Assembly (NCBI GenBank): GCA_046330395.1
Contig: JAXLSS010000004.1
Coordinates: forward strand, 1 to 64,000
Length of the DNA stretch: 64,000 nt
Reading direction: 5' to 3'
Origin: Ga0077560 sp046330395
GTDB lineage: Bacteria; Actinomycetota; Thermoleophilia; Miltoncostaeales; Miltoncostaeaceae
In this document: piece after piece, positions 25,150-33,894 of the stretch
How positions within the stretch are numbered: the first letter of the stretch is position 1
Layout: each line of letters opens with the position of its first letter
Translations under genes and position numbers: made by a program
The notes under the pieces: generated by a model
The model's database searches: none
Seen by the model: only the letters and a program-made list of their open reading frames with translations
What the model was told of the DNA's origin: nothing

Positions 25150-25883
25150 CGGCCCACCAGCCGCAGGTAGATGTCCTCCAGCCGGCCCGCCCCGAACCGG
25201 GCGCGCAGGGCCTCGGGGGTGTCCTGGGCGGCGATGCGGCCGTCGCGGATGAAGGCCACCCGGTCGCACAGGGTCTCGGCCTCCTCAAGGTAGTGGGTGG
25301 TGAGCAGGATGGTGGTGCCGTCGGCGTTGAGGGCGCGGATGAACTCCCACAGGTCCAGGCGCAGCTCCACGTCCACGCCGGCGGTGGGTTCGTCCAGGAT
25401 CACCAGAGGCGGCCGGTGCACCAACGCCCGGGCCAGAAGCAGCCGCCGCCGCATGCCGCCGGACAGGCGGTTGGGCAGCACGTCGGCCTTGCCGGTGAGG
25501 TCGAACGCCTCCAGCATGGCGTCGGCGCGCTCGGCCGCATCCGCGCGGGTCATGCCGAAGTAGCGTCCGTGGTACCGCAGCAGCTCCCGCACCGTGACGA
25601 ACCGGTCCAGGCCGCCGTCCTGCGGGGCGTAGCCGATGAGCCGCCGGCTGGCCGCCCCCGTCGCCCCGTGCGCGGGCACGCCCATCACGCGGATCTCGCC
25701 CCGGTCGGGCGTGGTGAGGCCCACGATGCTGCGGATCAGGGTGGTCTTGCCGGCCCCGTTGGGGCCCAGCAGGCCGAAGAAGGCGCCGCGCGGCACGTGC
25801 AGGTCCAGCCCGTCCAGCGCCAGCACCTCGCCGGGGAAGCGCTTGTGCACGTCGATGCAGGTGAGGGCGTCCGGGTGGGTCAT
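25146..25883 (-). CDS. ABC-2 exporter ATP-binding protein
   Basis: The 245-residue ATPase of the exporter, of the DrrA/CcmA-like group. Walker A is GPNGAGKTT, the Q-loop YAPQDGGLD, the signature LSGGMRRRL, Walker B LVILDEP and the switch His TTHYLEEAE. ATG 25883 gives the natural N-terminus; longer upstream frames enter the divergent promoter region. It faces the aldo/keto reductase gene across 70 bp. Confidence 0.92.
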   Translation of the reverse strand: MTHPDALTCIDVHKRFPGEVLALDGLDLHVPRGAFFGLLGPNGAGKTTLIRSIVGLTTPDRGEIRVMGVPAHGATGAASRRLIGYAPQDGGLDRFVTVRELLRYHGRYFGMTRADAAERADAMLEAFDLTGKADVLPNRLSGGMRRRLLLARALVHRPPLVILDEPTAGVDVELRLDLWEFIRALNADGTTILLTTHYLEEAETLCDRVAFIRDGRIAAQDTPEALRARFGAGRLEDIYLRLVGR

Positions 25884-25953
25884 GTGCGGTGAGGGACAGT
25901 AGTCGAGCCCCGGTCCCTTCCGCCGGGCGGCCGGGGATGCGAGCCTTCCGCCC

Positions 25954-27090
25954 ATGACGGATCTGGGACTTGCCGCGCTCGGCTCGTGGAGCGGCGGCCA
26001 ATACATGCAGTTCGGGGAGACCATCGACCGGGAGCGCTACCTGGCCCTCATGCGCCCCGACGACCGCATCCACACCGTGGTGACGGCGGACGTGTACGGA
26101 CAGGGCGAGGCCGACCGCGCGGTGGGGGAGGCCCTGGCGGGGATCCCCCGCGACACCTACCGGCTGGTGGGGATGATCGGCCACGACTACTACCAGGGCC
26201 AGCGGGACGGCTCGCGGGGCTTCCCGCGGTTCACCGACCCGGCCCTGCGCGCGCCGGAGCAGTACGCCGAGTACCTGCGCATGGCGTGCGAGCGAAGCCT
26301 GGAGCGCTGCGGCACCGACCACTTCGACGTGCTGCTGCTGCACAACCCCGACCGCATCGGCTACAGCTCGGCCGTGGTGTGGGAGCAGGGGATGGCGCGC
26401 CTGGCCGAGGAGGGCCTCACCCGCACCCTGGGCGTGGCGCCCGGCCCCGCCAACGGCTTCACGCTGGACATCATCCGCTGCATCGAGCGCTTCGGCGCCC
26501 TGATGGAGTGGGCCATGCTGATCCTCAACCCGTTCGAGCCCTGGCCCGGCCGCATGGCGCTGCCGGCGTGCGTGGAGCACGAGGTCAAGGTGCTGGCCCG
26601 CGTGGTGGACTACGGCGGCGTGTTCCACGACGACGTGCCCAACGAGGACGGCCTGGCCGAACGCGACCACCGCGCCTTCCGCCCCGCCGGGTGGGTGGCC
26701 GCGGCGCGCGAGCGCCTGGACCGCATCCGCCCCATCGCCGACCGCCACGGGCTCACCCCGCTGCAGCTGTCGTGTCAGTGGACGCTGGCCCAGCCGGCCG
26801 TGGAGTGCGTGGTGCCCACCCTCATCCAGGAGCCGGGCCCATCGGCGAAGCCGGTGGAGCAGAAGCGAGAGGAGCTGGCGAGCCTGCCCGCCAAGCTGCT
26901 GCTGTCCGCCGACGAGCTGGGCGAGATCGAGGAGGTGGGCGACAACACCGGGTGCATGGCGCTGAAGGGTGGATCACCGGCGCACACCGGTGTGGAGGCC
27001 GCCGACGCCTGGCCGCTGGACGACGACCTGCGCCGCATCGCCGACCGCTGGGGCATCGTGCCCGAACGCGACCTGCTGATGCAGGGATGA
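25954..27090 (+). CDS. Aldo/keto reductase
   Basis: A 378-residue NADPH-dependent oxidoreductase of the aldo/keto reductase superfamily. It shows DVYGQGEADRAVGEAL with catalytic Asp and Tyr, LLLHNPD containing the catalytic-region His, and QLSCQWTLAQPAVECVVP near the cofactor site. The catalytic Lys is not obvious, as in several members of the sugar-dehydrogenase-like group. The stop overlaps the methyltransferase start by 4 bp. GAGCCT lies 7 nt before the ATG, a weak match to the local -10 pattern. Substrate unknown. Confidence 0.85.
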   Translation: MTDLGLAALGSWSGGQYMQFGETIDRERYLALMRPDDRIHTVVTADVYGQGEADRAVGEALAGIPRDTYRLVGMIGHDYYQGQRDGSRGFPRFTDPALRAPEQYAEYLRMACERSLERCGTDHFDVLLLHNPDRIGYSSAVVWEQGMARLAEEGLTRTLGVAPGPANGFTLDIIRCIERFGALMEWAMLILNPFEPWPGRMALPACVEHEVKVLARVVDYGGVFHDDVPNEDGLAERDHRAFRPAGWVAAARERLDRIRPIADRHGLTPLQLSCQWTLAQPAVECVVPTLIQEPGPSAKPVEQKREELASLPAKLLLSADELGEIEEVGDNTGCMALKGGSPAHTGVEAADAWPLDDDLRRIADRWGIVPERDLLMQG

Positions 27091-27674
27091 GCTCCGCGTC
27101 CGTTCCGCCGGCGGTTGTGCGTGCGGCGGAACGGGCGGCGCGCCGCGGCTTCGGCCTGTCGTGCACGCCCGAGGTGGGGGCGCTGCTGGCCGCCCTGGCC
27201 GCGGCGGTGGAACCCGGCGGGCGCATCCTGGAGCTGGGCACGGGCGCCGGCGTGGGCCTGGCCTGGCTGGTGTCCGGGGTGGGCGACCGCACCGACGTGC
27301 GCATCGAGTCGGTGGAGCTGGACCCCGACCTGGCCGCCGACGTGGCCGGTGATGACTGGCCGGCCGTCGTGACGCTGCACACCCGCGACGCGGTGGAGCT
27401 GCTGCCGGGCCTGGGGACGTTCCAGCTGATCTTCGCCGACGCCCAGGGCGGCAAGACGGACCGGCTGGACCTCACCCTGGCGGCCCTGGCGCCCGGCGGT
27501 GTGCTCGTGGTCGACGACATGCGCGAGCGCCCCGACGACGAGATGCACGTGTCGCTGTGGCCTGCCATCAGCGCGGTGCGGGAGCGCCTGGTGGGCGACC
27601 CCGCCCTGCAGGTGGCCGAGCTGCCGGACTGGGCGTCGGGGGTGATGCTGGCGGTGCGCCGCCGGGGCGGCTGA
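27087..27674 (+). CDS. Class I SAM-dependent methyltransferase
   Basis: A 195-residue Rossmann-fold methyltransferase. The SAM-binding glycine motif is ILELGTGAGVGLAWL, followed by the acidic residue of SVELDP, and by LIFADAQGGK and LVVDDM. The arrangement resembles O-methyltransferase family 3 proteins, which methylate small catechol-like molecules, but the substrate is unknown. It is translationally coupled to the aldo/keto reductase. Confidence 0.82.
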   Translation: MSSASVPPAVVRAAERAARRGFGLSCTPEVGALLAALAAAVEPGGRILELGTGAGVGLAWLVSGVGDRTDVRIESVELDPDLAADVAGDDWPAVVTLHTRDAVELLPGLGTFQLIFADAQGGKTDRLDLTLAALAPGGVLVVDDMRERPDDEMHVSLWPAISAVRERLVGDPALQVAELPDWASGVMLAVRRRGG

Positions 27675-27686
27675 GCGTCCCGCCGG

Positions 27687-28049
27687 CTACAGCGCCCCGA
27701 CGGCGATGACGGCCACCGCCACCACCATGTGGTCGCGGCCCGGGCCGTAGTCGGTGCCGTTCGGGGTGCGCAGGCCGCCCTGCACCGGCAGCACCGTCAC
27801 CGACCCGTACGGGAACTCGGCGGCCACAGCCGCCACGTCCACCTCGTCGGGCCGGGGCACGGCCACCGTGGCCTCCACGCGCATGTTGGCGCGGTCGCCG
27901 TCGCGCACCAGCTTGCCGATGCCCGGTAGCGAGGTGCGGTTGATGGCCTCCCGCACCGCCCGGGCCGCGGCCTTGGTCATGTCCTCGCCCACCAGGTCAA
28001 CGCCCATGCCCATCTCCAGGAACAGGGGGAACATCTCGGCCTGGCTCAC
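27687..28049 (-). CDS. Lin0512-family protein
   Basis: A 120-residue protein matching the small Lin0512 family of unknown function. The characteristic N-terminus FLEMGMGVDLVGEDMTKAAARAVR and the FPYGSVTVLPVQGGL segment are clear. GTG 28049 is chosen because it overlaps the upstream GGDEF stop by 4 bp; upstream sequence in frame is GGDEF coding sequence out of phase. No catalytic role is established for the family. Confidence 0.82.
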   Translation of the reverse strand: MSQAEMFPLFLEMGMGVDLVGEDMTKAAARAVREAINRTSLPGIGKLVRDGDRANMRVEATVAVPRPDEVDVAAVAAEFPYGSVTVLPVQGGLRTPNGTDYGPGRDHMVVAVAVIAVGAL

Positions 28050-29047
28050 GCGGGGTCGCCTCCCGTGTCGCGGATGATGCGGTCTCTGCCCTCGGCCTTG
28101 GCACGGTACAGCGCCGCATCGGCCCGCCGCAGGAGCTCGGCGGCCCCCCCGGCAAGCGCCAGCTCGGAGATGCCGATGGAGATGCTCAGCGTGCCGATGC
28201 CCTCCGGCGGGTCCGCCTGCACCGCGCGCTGGGCCCGCCGCGCCGCGGATTCGGCGCCCTCCGCGGGGGTGAGCGGCAGCACCCACGCGAACTCGTCGCC
28301 GCCGATGCGGGCCATCGACTCACCCGCACGGCACGTGCCGCGCAGCCGGCGGGCCACCTCCACCAGCGCCCGGTCACCCGCCAGGTGCCCCAGCGAGTCG
28401 TTGAGCACCTTGAAGTGGTCCAGGTCCAGCATCGCCAGGCTCAGCGGCTGCCGGTGGCGCCGCGCCTGCTCCACGGCGGCGGCGAATCGCTCGTCGAAGG
28501 CCCTGCGATTCCACAGTCCCGTCAGCGGGTCGGTGCGCGCCAGGTTGCTGTAGTGCCGCCGGTCCTCGGCCTGCGAGAGGATCACCGCCAGCAGCTGGGC
28601 GAACGCGTGCAGCACCTCGTGCGCGTGCGCCGGCACCGCGTCGCCCGCAACGAGCAGGGCCCCCGCGATACGGCCGCGCACCTTCACCGGCACCGCCGCC
28701 TCCCGCCAGTCCGCCCGGCTGGACGGGCGGGTGAGGGCGTCCGCCCCCTCCAGCGCTGTGGCCAGCGCGCCGCCCTGCAGCGTGGGGATCAGGCTGCCCG
28801 GGGCCAGCGCCCGGGGCCCCGCCGATGTGCGCACGGTGGCCGTGCCGTCGGACATGGGCACGGCCAGCGTGGCCTGTCGCGCCTCGGTGGCGGCCAGAGC
28901 CGCCGCGGTGATGCGGGCCAGCGCCTCCTCCGCCGGAGGGTCGCCCGACAACACGCCCACCGCGATGCGCAGGGCGTCCCGTTCCAGCGGCGCGCCGTCG
29001 CCGACGGCGCGCCCGTCCGGTTCGGCGGGGGGCCACAGACGGCGCAT
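28046..29047 (-). CDS. GAF-GGDEF protein, probable diguanylate cyclase
   Basis: A 333-residue cytoplasmic protein. A GAF-like sensor region (about 25-165) leads through a short helix to a GGDEF domain (about 170-325) with intact RIGGDEF, so c-di-GMP synthesis is likely. The allosteric inhibitory site RxxD, normally five residues before the motif, reads RAGE, so product inhibition may be weak. ATG 29047 has AAGGTGGTG directly upstream; GTG 29065 is an alternative. The gene follows msrB on the same strand and is coupled to the Lin0512 gene. Confidence 0.88.
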   Translation of the reverse strand: MRRLWPPAEPDGRAVGDGAPLERDALRIAVGVLSGDPPAEEALARITAAALAATEARQATLAVPMSDGTATVRTSAGPRALAPGSLIPTLQGGALATALEGADALTRPSSRADWREAAVPVKVRGRIAGALLVAGDAVPAHAHEVLHAFAQLLAVILSQAEDRRHYSNLARTDPLTGLWNRRAFDERFAAAVEQARRHRQPLSLAMLDLDHFKVLNDSLGHLAGDRALVEVARRLRGTCRAGESMARIGGDEFAWVLPLTPAEGAESAARRAQRAVQADPPEGIGTLSISIGISELALAGGAAELLRRADAALYRAKAEGRDRIIRDTGGDPA

Positions 29048-29101
29048 ACCACCACCTTGCCCCACCTCGCCGATCCTGGCAATAGCTGCGACGCCGCCCG
29101 G

Positions 29102-29527
29102 TCAGCCGCCGGAGTCGCCCGCGGGCGGTTCCTCCCCGCGCGGCATGAACTCCAGGGCGGCGGAGTTCATGCAGAACCGGGCGCCCGTGGGCGCGGGCCC
29201 GTCGGTGAACACGTGGCCCAGGTGCGATTCGCACTCGGCGCACCGCACCTCGGTGCGCACCATCCCGTGGCTGTGGTCGGCCAGCTCGGCCACCGCGTCA
29301 CCGGCCACGGGCCGCGTGAAGCTGGGCCAGCCCGTGCCCGAGTCGTACTTGTCCTGCGCGTCGAACAGCGGCGTGCCGCAGCACACGCACCGGTACGTGC
29401 CGTCGTCGTGGTTGTCCCAGTGCTCGCCCGTGAACGCGCGCTCGGTGGCGCCCGTGCGGGTCACCGCGTACTGCTCCGGCGTGAGGCGCTCCCGCCATTC
29501 GGCGTCGCGCGGGTGGTCGGCGGGCAT
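29102..29527 (-). CDS. msrB: Peptide-methionine (R)-S-oxide reductase
   Basis: MsrB repairs methionine-R-sulfoxide in proteins. The 141-residue protein carries the two zinc-binding pairs (CVCC and CAEC), WPSF in the substrate pocket and the catalytic Cys in RFCMNSAAL. Of the tandem ATGs at 29533 and 29527, the second has the better spacing from the AGGGGG ribosome-binding site. It is the first gene of a minus-strand run msrB-GGDEF-Lin0512 and is divergent from the amino acid permease. Confidence 0.95.
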   Translation of the reverse strand: MPADHPRDAEWRERLTPEQYAVTRTGATERAFTGEHWDNHDDGTYRCVCCGTPLFDAQDKYDSGTGWPSFTRPVAGDAVAELADHSHGMVRTEVRCAECESHLGHVFTDGPAPTGARFCMNSAALEFMPRGEEPPAGDSGG

Positions 29528-29613
29528 CTCCATCCCCCTGTCTGTGGTCGACGGATTCCACATCCATCTCAGCAGGCGTGCGCCGTGACGCGCAACATGT
29601 GAGTCTTCCCGGC

Positions 29614-30882
29614 GTGGAGACCCCCGGCACGCTCGTCCGCGGCATCGCCCCCGGCGCCGCGATCGTGGTCACGCTGGGCGCCATGCTGGGCGCCGGCGTG
29701 TTCGGCGCCGTGGCCCCGGCCGCCGCGGTGGCCGGCGGGGGTCTGCTGATCAGCCTGTGCGTGGCGGGCGCCATCGCGTCGTGCAACGCCACCTCGGCCG
29801 CCCGGCTGGGCGCGCGGTACCCGCTGGCGGGCGGCACCTACGTGTATGCGGGCCGGCGGCTGGGGCCCATGGCCGGCTTCGCCGCCGGGTGGTGCTTCCT
29901 GGTGGGCAAGCTGGCCTCCTGCGCGGCCATGGCGCTGGTGGCGGGCGCCTACCTGTGGCCCGCGCACGCCCGCACCGCCGCGGTGGGGGCCACGCTGCTG
30001 TGCGCGGCGCTCAACCACCGCGGCATCCACACCACCGTGCGCGTCACGCTCGCCATCGTGGTGGTGGTGCTGGTGGGGCTGGCCGTGGCGGTGGCGGGCA
30101 GCCTGGACGCCGGCACGGGTGGGCTGGGGGGCTGGAGCGGGGTCACCGGGGCGGGCCTCGGCAACACCCTGCAGGCGGCGGGGCTGCTGTTCTTCGCGTT
30201 CGCCGGCTACGCCCGGCTCACCGCCTTCGGGGCCGAGGTGCGGGACCCCAGGCGCACCATCCCCTGGGCCACCGCCTGGAGCATGGGGATCGCCCTGGCC
30301 ATCTACCTGGCCGTGATGACCGCCGCGCTGGGCGCGGTGGGGCCCGCCGCTCTGGCCTCCTCATCCCACCCGCTGGTCACCGCGGTGCGCGCGGGGGGCC
30401 TGCACGCGCTGGCGCCCGTGGTGGCCGTGGCGGCCGTGGTGGCCAGCATCGGGGTGCTGCTCAGCCTCATGGCCGCGGTGGCGCGCACGGCCTACGCCAT
30501 GGCCGCCAACCACGACCTGCCACGCGCGCTGGCGGCGGTGCACCCGGAGTTCCGGGTGCCCCACACCGCGGGCGTGGTGGTGGCCCTGCTGGTGGCCCTG
30601 GGGGCGGGCCTCCTGGACCTGCGCCAGAGCATCGCCCTCAGCGGGGCGCTGGTGCTGACCTACTACGCGCTCACCAACCTGTCGGCCCTGCGGCTGCGGG
30701 GCGGGTCGGCCGTGGCCGACATCGCCGCCGTGGTGGGGCTGGTGGGCTGCATCGTGGTGGCGCTGAGCCTGCCGCTGCCCGGCGTGCTGGCCGCGGGCGG
30801 GGTGCTGCTGCTGGGGCTGGCGGGCAGGGCGTGGGTGCCCCGCCCGCCGGCACCCCGGCGGCGTCCGGTGACCGGCCCCTAG
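29614..30882 (+). CDS. APC-superfamily amino acid permease
   Basis: A 422-residue membrane protein with about 12 helices. The first helix carries the unwound GAMLGAGVFG substrate motif of the amino acid-polyamine-organocation family, and the YPLAGGTYVYAGRRLGP loop follows helix 2. GTG 29614 is supported by GAGTCT 7 nt upstream. The stop TAG interlocks with the acs stop in a CTAG tetranucleotide, so the two genes converge with a 4-bp overlap. Substrate unknown. Confidence 0.88.
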   Translation: METPGTLVRGIAPGAAIVVTLGAMLGAGVFGAVAPAAAVAGGGLLISLCVAGAIASCNATSAARLGARYPLAGGTYVYAGRRLGPMAGFAAGWCFLVGKLASCAAMALVAGAYLWPAHARTAAVGATLLCAALNHRGIHTTVRVTLAIVVVVLVGLAVAVAGSLDAGTGGLGGWSGVTGAGLGNTLQAAGLLFFAFAGYARLTAFGAEVRDPRRTIPWATAWSMGIALAIYLAVMTAALGAVGPAALASSSHPLVTAVRAGGLHALAPVVAVAAVVASIGVLLSLMAAVARTAYAMAANHDLPRALAAVHPEFRVPHTAGVVVALLVALGAGLLDLRQSIALSGALVLTYYALTNLSALRLRGGSAVADIAAVVGLVGCIVVALSLPLPGVLAAGGVLLLGLAGRAWVPRPPAPRRRPVTGP

Positions 30883-32855
30883 TCCTCCTCGTCCCCGCGC
30901 GCCGCGATGCGCTCCTTCAGCGAGGCCATGATGGTGGGGTCGCGCAGCGTGGTGACGTCCCCCAGCTCGCGGCCCTCCGCGATGTCCCGCAGCAGCCGGC
31001 GCATGATCTTGCCGGAACGGGTCTTGGGCAGATCGCTGGTCCAGATGATGCGCTTGGGCCGGGCCAGCTTGCCGATCACCTCGGCCACGTGCTCGCGCAG
31101 CTCGGTGTCGAGGCCATCGGTCTGCGTGCCCTCAACCGGGGTCACGAAGGCCACGATGGCCTGACCGGTGAGGTCGTCGGCCTGGGCCACCACGGCCGAC
31201 TCGGCCACCTTGGCGTGGCTCACCACCGCCGACTCCACCTCGGCCGTGGACAGGCGGTGCCCCGACACGTTGATGACGTCGTCGATGCGCCCCAGGATCC
31301 ACACGTCGCCGTCGGCGTCGCGGCGGGCGGCGTCGCCCACCACGTAGGTGTCCTTGCCGAACCGGCTCCAGTAGCTCTCCACGAACCGGTCGGGGTCCTT
31401 ATAGAGCGTGCGCAGCATGCTGGGCCACGGCCGGCGGATCACCAGGATGCCCTGCCCCTCGCTGATGGGCGCGCCCTGGTTGTCCACCACCTCCACCGAG
31501 ATGCCGGGGATGGGGCGCATGGCCGAGCCGGGCTTGGCCGCGGTGATGCCCGGCATGGGCGACACCATGATGCTGCCCGTCTCGGTCTGCCACCACGTGT
31601 CCACCACGGGGCAGCGCCCGCCGCCGATGACCTGGTGGTACCACAGCCAGGCCTTCGGGTTGATGGGTTCGCCCACCGAGCCCAGCAGCCGCAGCGACGA
31701 CAGGTCGTGCTTGTTGGGCTCCTCGGCGCCCCAGCTCATGCAGGCGCGGATGGCGGTGGGGGCCGTGTAGAAGATGGTCACGCCGAAGCGCTCCACCAGC
31801 TCCCACCAGATGGCCCGGTGCGGGTAATCGGGTGCCCCCTCGTACATCACGCTGGTGGCGCCGTTCATGAGCGGCCCGTACACGATGTAGGTGTGACCGG
31901 TGATCCAGCCGACGTCTGCCGAGCACCAGTACACGTCGGTGTCGGGCTTGAGGTCGAACACGTACTTGTGCGTGTAGGCGGCGCCCGTGAGGTACCCCGC
32001 GGTGGTGTGCAGGATGCCCTTGGGCTTCGCGGTTGAGCCCGAGGTGTAGAGGATGAACAGCGGGTGTTCGGCGTCGAAGCCCTCCGCGGGGCACACCGGG
32101 TCGGCGGCCGCCAGGATCTCGTCCCACGCCACGTCCCGGCCGGGCGTCATGGGGCAGTCCTCGCGGGTGTTGCGCACCACGATGATGTGCTCCAGGTGCG
32201 GCAGCTTGCCCATCGCCACGTCCACCTCGGCCTTCACCGGGGCGGTGCGGCCCTTGCGGCGGGCGCCGTCCACCGTGATCAGCGCCTTGGCCTCCGAGAA
32301 CTCCATGCGCTCGCGCACGGCCTCGGCGGAGAAGCCGCCGAACACCACGTTGTGGGGCGCGCCGATGCGGGCGCAGGCCAGCATGGCCACCACCACCTCG
32401 GGGATCATCGGCAGGAAGATGCCCACCACGTCCCCCGGCCCGATGCCCAGGGCCTTCATGGCGTTGGCGGCCTTCTGGGTCTCCTCCAGCAACCACGCGT
32501 ACGTGATGTCCCGCTGCTCGCCCTCCTCACCCACCCAGTGGAAGGCCACGCGGTCGCCCAGGCCGGCCTCCACGTGCCGGTCCAGGCAGTTGGCGGAGGC
32601 GTTGATCTTGCCGCCCACGAACCATTTGGCGAACGGGGGGTCGGACCAGTCCATGGCCGTGTCCCAGCGGCGATCCCACCGCAGGGCCTCGGCCTGGCGT
32701 TCCCAGTAGCCCACGGGATCGGCCTCGGCCTGATCCACCACCGCGGGGTCGTTCCACAACGCGTTCTTCGCGAACTCGGGGGGCGGCGGGAAGCTCCCGA
32801 CCTTCAGGAGCTCCTCCAGCCGCTGCTCGAGCGCATCACCGGAGAGCTTTGTCAT
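30879..32855 (-). CDS. acs: Acetyl-CoA synthetase
   Basis: AMP-forming acetate-CoA ligase of 658 residues, close to the family's standard length. Motifs seen are the P-loop YTSGSTAKPKG, the acetate-pocket region WWQTETG, the hinge GRIDDVINVSGHRLS and the regulatory acetylation site PKTRSGK (Lys616), which implies possible control by lysine acetylation. It activates acetate for the TCA cycle and lipid synthesis. A good promoter ends 7 nt before ATG 32855, so translation is probably leaderless. Confidence 0.97.
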   Translation of the reverse strand: MTKLSGDALEQRLEELLKVGSFPPPPEFAKNALWNDPAVVDQAEADPVGYWERQAEALRWDRRWDTAMDWSDPPFAKWFVGGKINASANCLDRHVEAGLGDRVAFHWVGEEGEQRDITYAWLLEETQKAANAMKALGIGPGDVVGIFLPMIPEVVVAMLACARIGAPHNVVFGGFSAEAVRERMEFSEAKALITVDGARRKGRTAPVKAEVDVAMGKLPHLEHIIVVRNTREDCPMTPGRDVAWDEILAAADPVCPAEGFDAEHPLFILYTSGSTAKPKGILHTTAGYLTGAAYTHKYVFDLKPDTDVYWCSADVGWITGHTYIVYGPLMNGATSVMYEGAPDYPHRAIWWELVERFGVTIFYTAPTAIRACMSWGAEEPNKHDLSSLRLLGSVGEPINPKAWLWYHQVIGGGRCPVVDTWWQTETGSIMVSPMPGITAAKPGSAMRPIPGISVEVVDNQGAPISEGQGILVIRRPWPSMLRTLYKDPDRFVESYWSRFGKDTYVVGDAARRDADGDVWILGRIDDVINVSGHRLSTAEVESAVVSHAKVAESAVVAQADDLTGQAIVAFVTPVEGTQTDGLDTELREHVAEVIGKLARPKRIIWTSDLPKTRSGKIMRRLLRDIAEGRELGDVTTLRDPTIMASLKERIAARGDEED

Positions 32856-32891
32856 GAACGCAACATAATCCCTCCCGTGGCGTTGTGTCAG
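32856..32891 (-). promoter_or_regulatory. acs promoter (-35 CTGACA, -10 TTATGT), leaderless
   Basis: On the minus strand CTGACA (32891-32886) and TTATGT (32868-32863) are 17 bp apart, and the acs ATG follows 7 nt after the -10. The -35 overlaps the stop codon of the upstream PDZ gene. With the dnaE promoter this is the most complete promoter in the window. Confidence 0.6.
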
Positions 32892-33805
32892 TCGTCCTCG
32901 GCGAGTGTCACGGTGACCTCGCGGGGTTCCGTGCCGCGCACCACCGTCAGCACCAGCGTCCCGTCGCCGGGCGCCGCGTCGATGGCGCTCGCCAGGGTCC
33001 CGATGTCGGCGAGCGGGGCGCCGGCCGCGTGGGTCAGCAGATCGCCCTGCTGCAGCCCGGCGCGCTCGGCCGCGCTGCCGGTCTCCACGCCGCGCACCAG
33101 CAGGCCCTCGGTCTCCGGCAGGCCCACCGCGCGGCGCAGGCGCGCGGCCACGTGCGGTGGCGCCAGCGCCACGCCAAGGCTGCGCTGACGCGGGGCCTGC
33201 CCGCTGGCCACCGCGGCCGCCCGTGCGGCCACGTCGGCGCCCGTGGTGACGGCGACCACCAGCCCGCCCGGCGGGCGCAGCAGGTTGATGCCCAGCAGCT
33301 CACCGTCGGCGGTGAGCAGAGGGCCGCCGGACGCGCCCCGCGGCATGGGCGCGGTGTGCTCCAGCCCGGCCTCGATGCGCCGTCCCCGGGGGCCCTCGAT
33401 GCTGCGGGTCTCGCCGGCGACGTACCCGTGGGTCACGCGCAGGCCCCTGCCGCCGGGGTTGGCCATGGCCACCACCGGCGTGCCGATGCCCGCCTCCGCG
33501 TCCGCGGGGGCGCTCACCACCGGCGTGATCCCCGTGGTGTCCAGGCGCAGGACGGCCAGCCCGGTGCGGGGGTCGCGCCCGGCGAACTCCGCCTCGGCCT
33601 GACGGCCGTCGGCCAGGGTGACCGTGAGGCCGGGGCCGTCCTCGAAGCGGGGACGGCGGTGCATGCCGGGGTGGTGCGGCCCGTGTCCGGGGCCGCGGCC
33701 CCGGAACGGGCCGTGGCCGCCTCCGGGACCCAGCGCCGCGATGGCGAGGCCGTCGGCCACCACCACCCCGGAGCCTCGGCCCCATCCGCGTCCCAGCCCG
33801 ATCAC
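32888..33805 (-). CDS. HtrA-like trypsin-fold PDZ protein with degenerate active site
   Basis: A protein of about 305 residues with a chymotrypsin-like beta-barrel followed by a PDZ domain (about 205-300, GLLVRGVETGSAAERAGLQQGDLL). The serine motif is present as GASGGPL, but the Asp motif reads DPRTGLAVL where active HtrA has DPRTDLAVL. The His region is replaced by a Gly/His-rich loop (GPGGGHGPFRG). It is therefore probably a non-proteolytic binding protein. The start is uncertain: GTG 33805 is chosen because upstream codons lose GC3 bias. ATG 33922 would run through the divergent promoter. No signal peptide is seen with the GTG start. Confidence 0.7.
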   Translation of the reverse strand: MIGLGRGWGRGSGVVVADGLAIAALGPGGGHGPFRGRGPGHGPHHPGMHRRPRFEDGPGLTVTLADGRQAEAEFAGRDPRTGLAVLRLDTTGITPVVSAPADAEAGIGTPVVAMANPGGRGLRVTHGYVAGETRSIEGPRGRRIEAGLEHTAPMPRGASGGPLLTADGELLGINLLRPPGGLVVAVTTGADVAARAAAVASGQAPRQRSLGVALAPPHVAARLRRAVGLPETEGLLVRGVETGSAAERAGLQQGDLLTHAAGAPLADIGTLASAIDAAPGDGTLVLTVVRGTEPREVTVTLAEDD

Positions 33806-33843
33806 CGCCGGACCCGTGGTCCGCGCGGCGCCGGAAGCATGGA

Positions 33844-33894
33844 TTGAATCGTTGCTGTCTCCATCGTCTATCCTTACTTGCAAATGAAAAGTGA
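33844..33894 (+). promoter_or_regulatory. HxlR-gene promoter with overlapping dyad
   Basis: TATCCT at 33869-33874 ends 9 nt before ATG 33884, and TTGAAT at 33844-33849 is a possible -35 with a long 19-bp spacer. TTACTT (33874-33879) and AAGTGA (33889-33894) form an imperfect dyad centred on the start codon. HxlR regulators often bind such dyads, so autorepression is plausible. The AT content here is markedly higher than in surrounding DNA. Confidence 0.45.
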
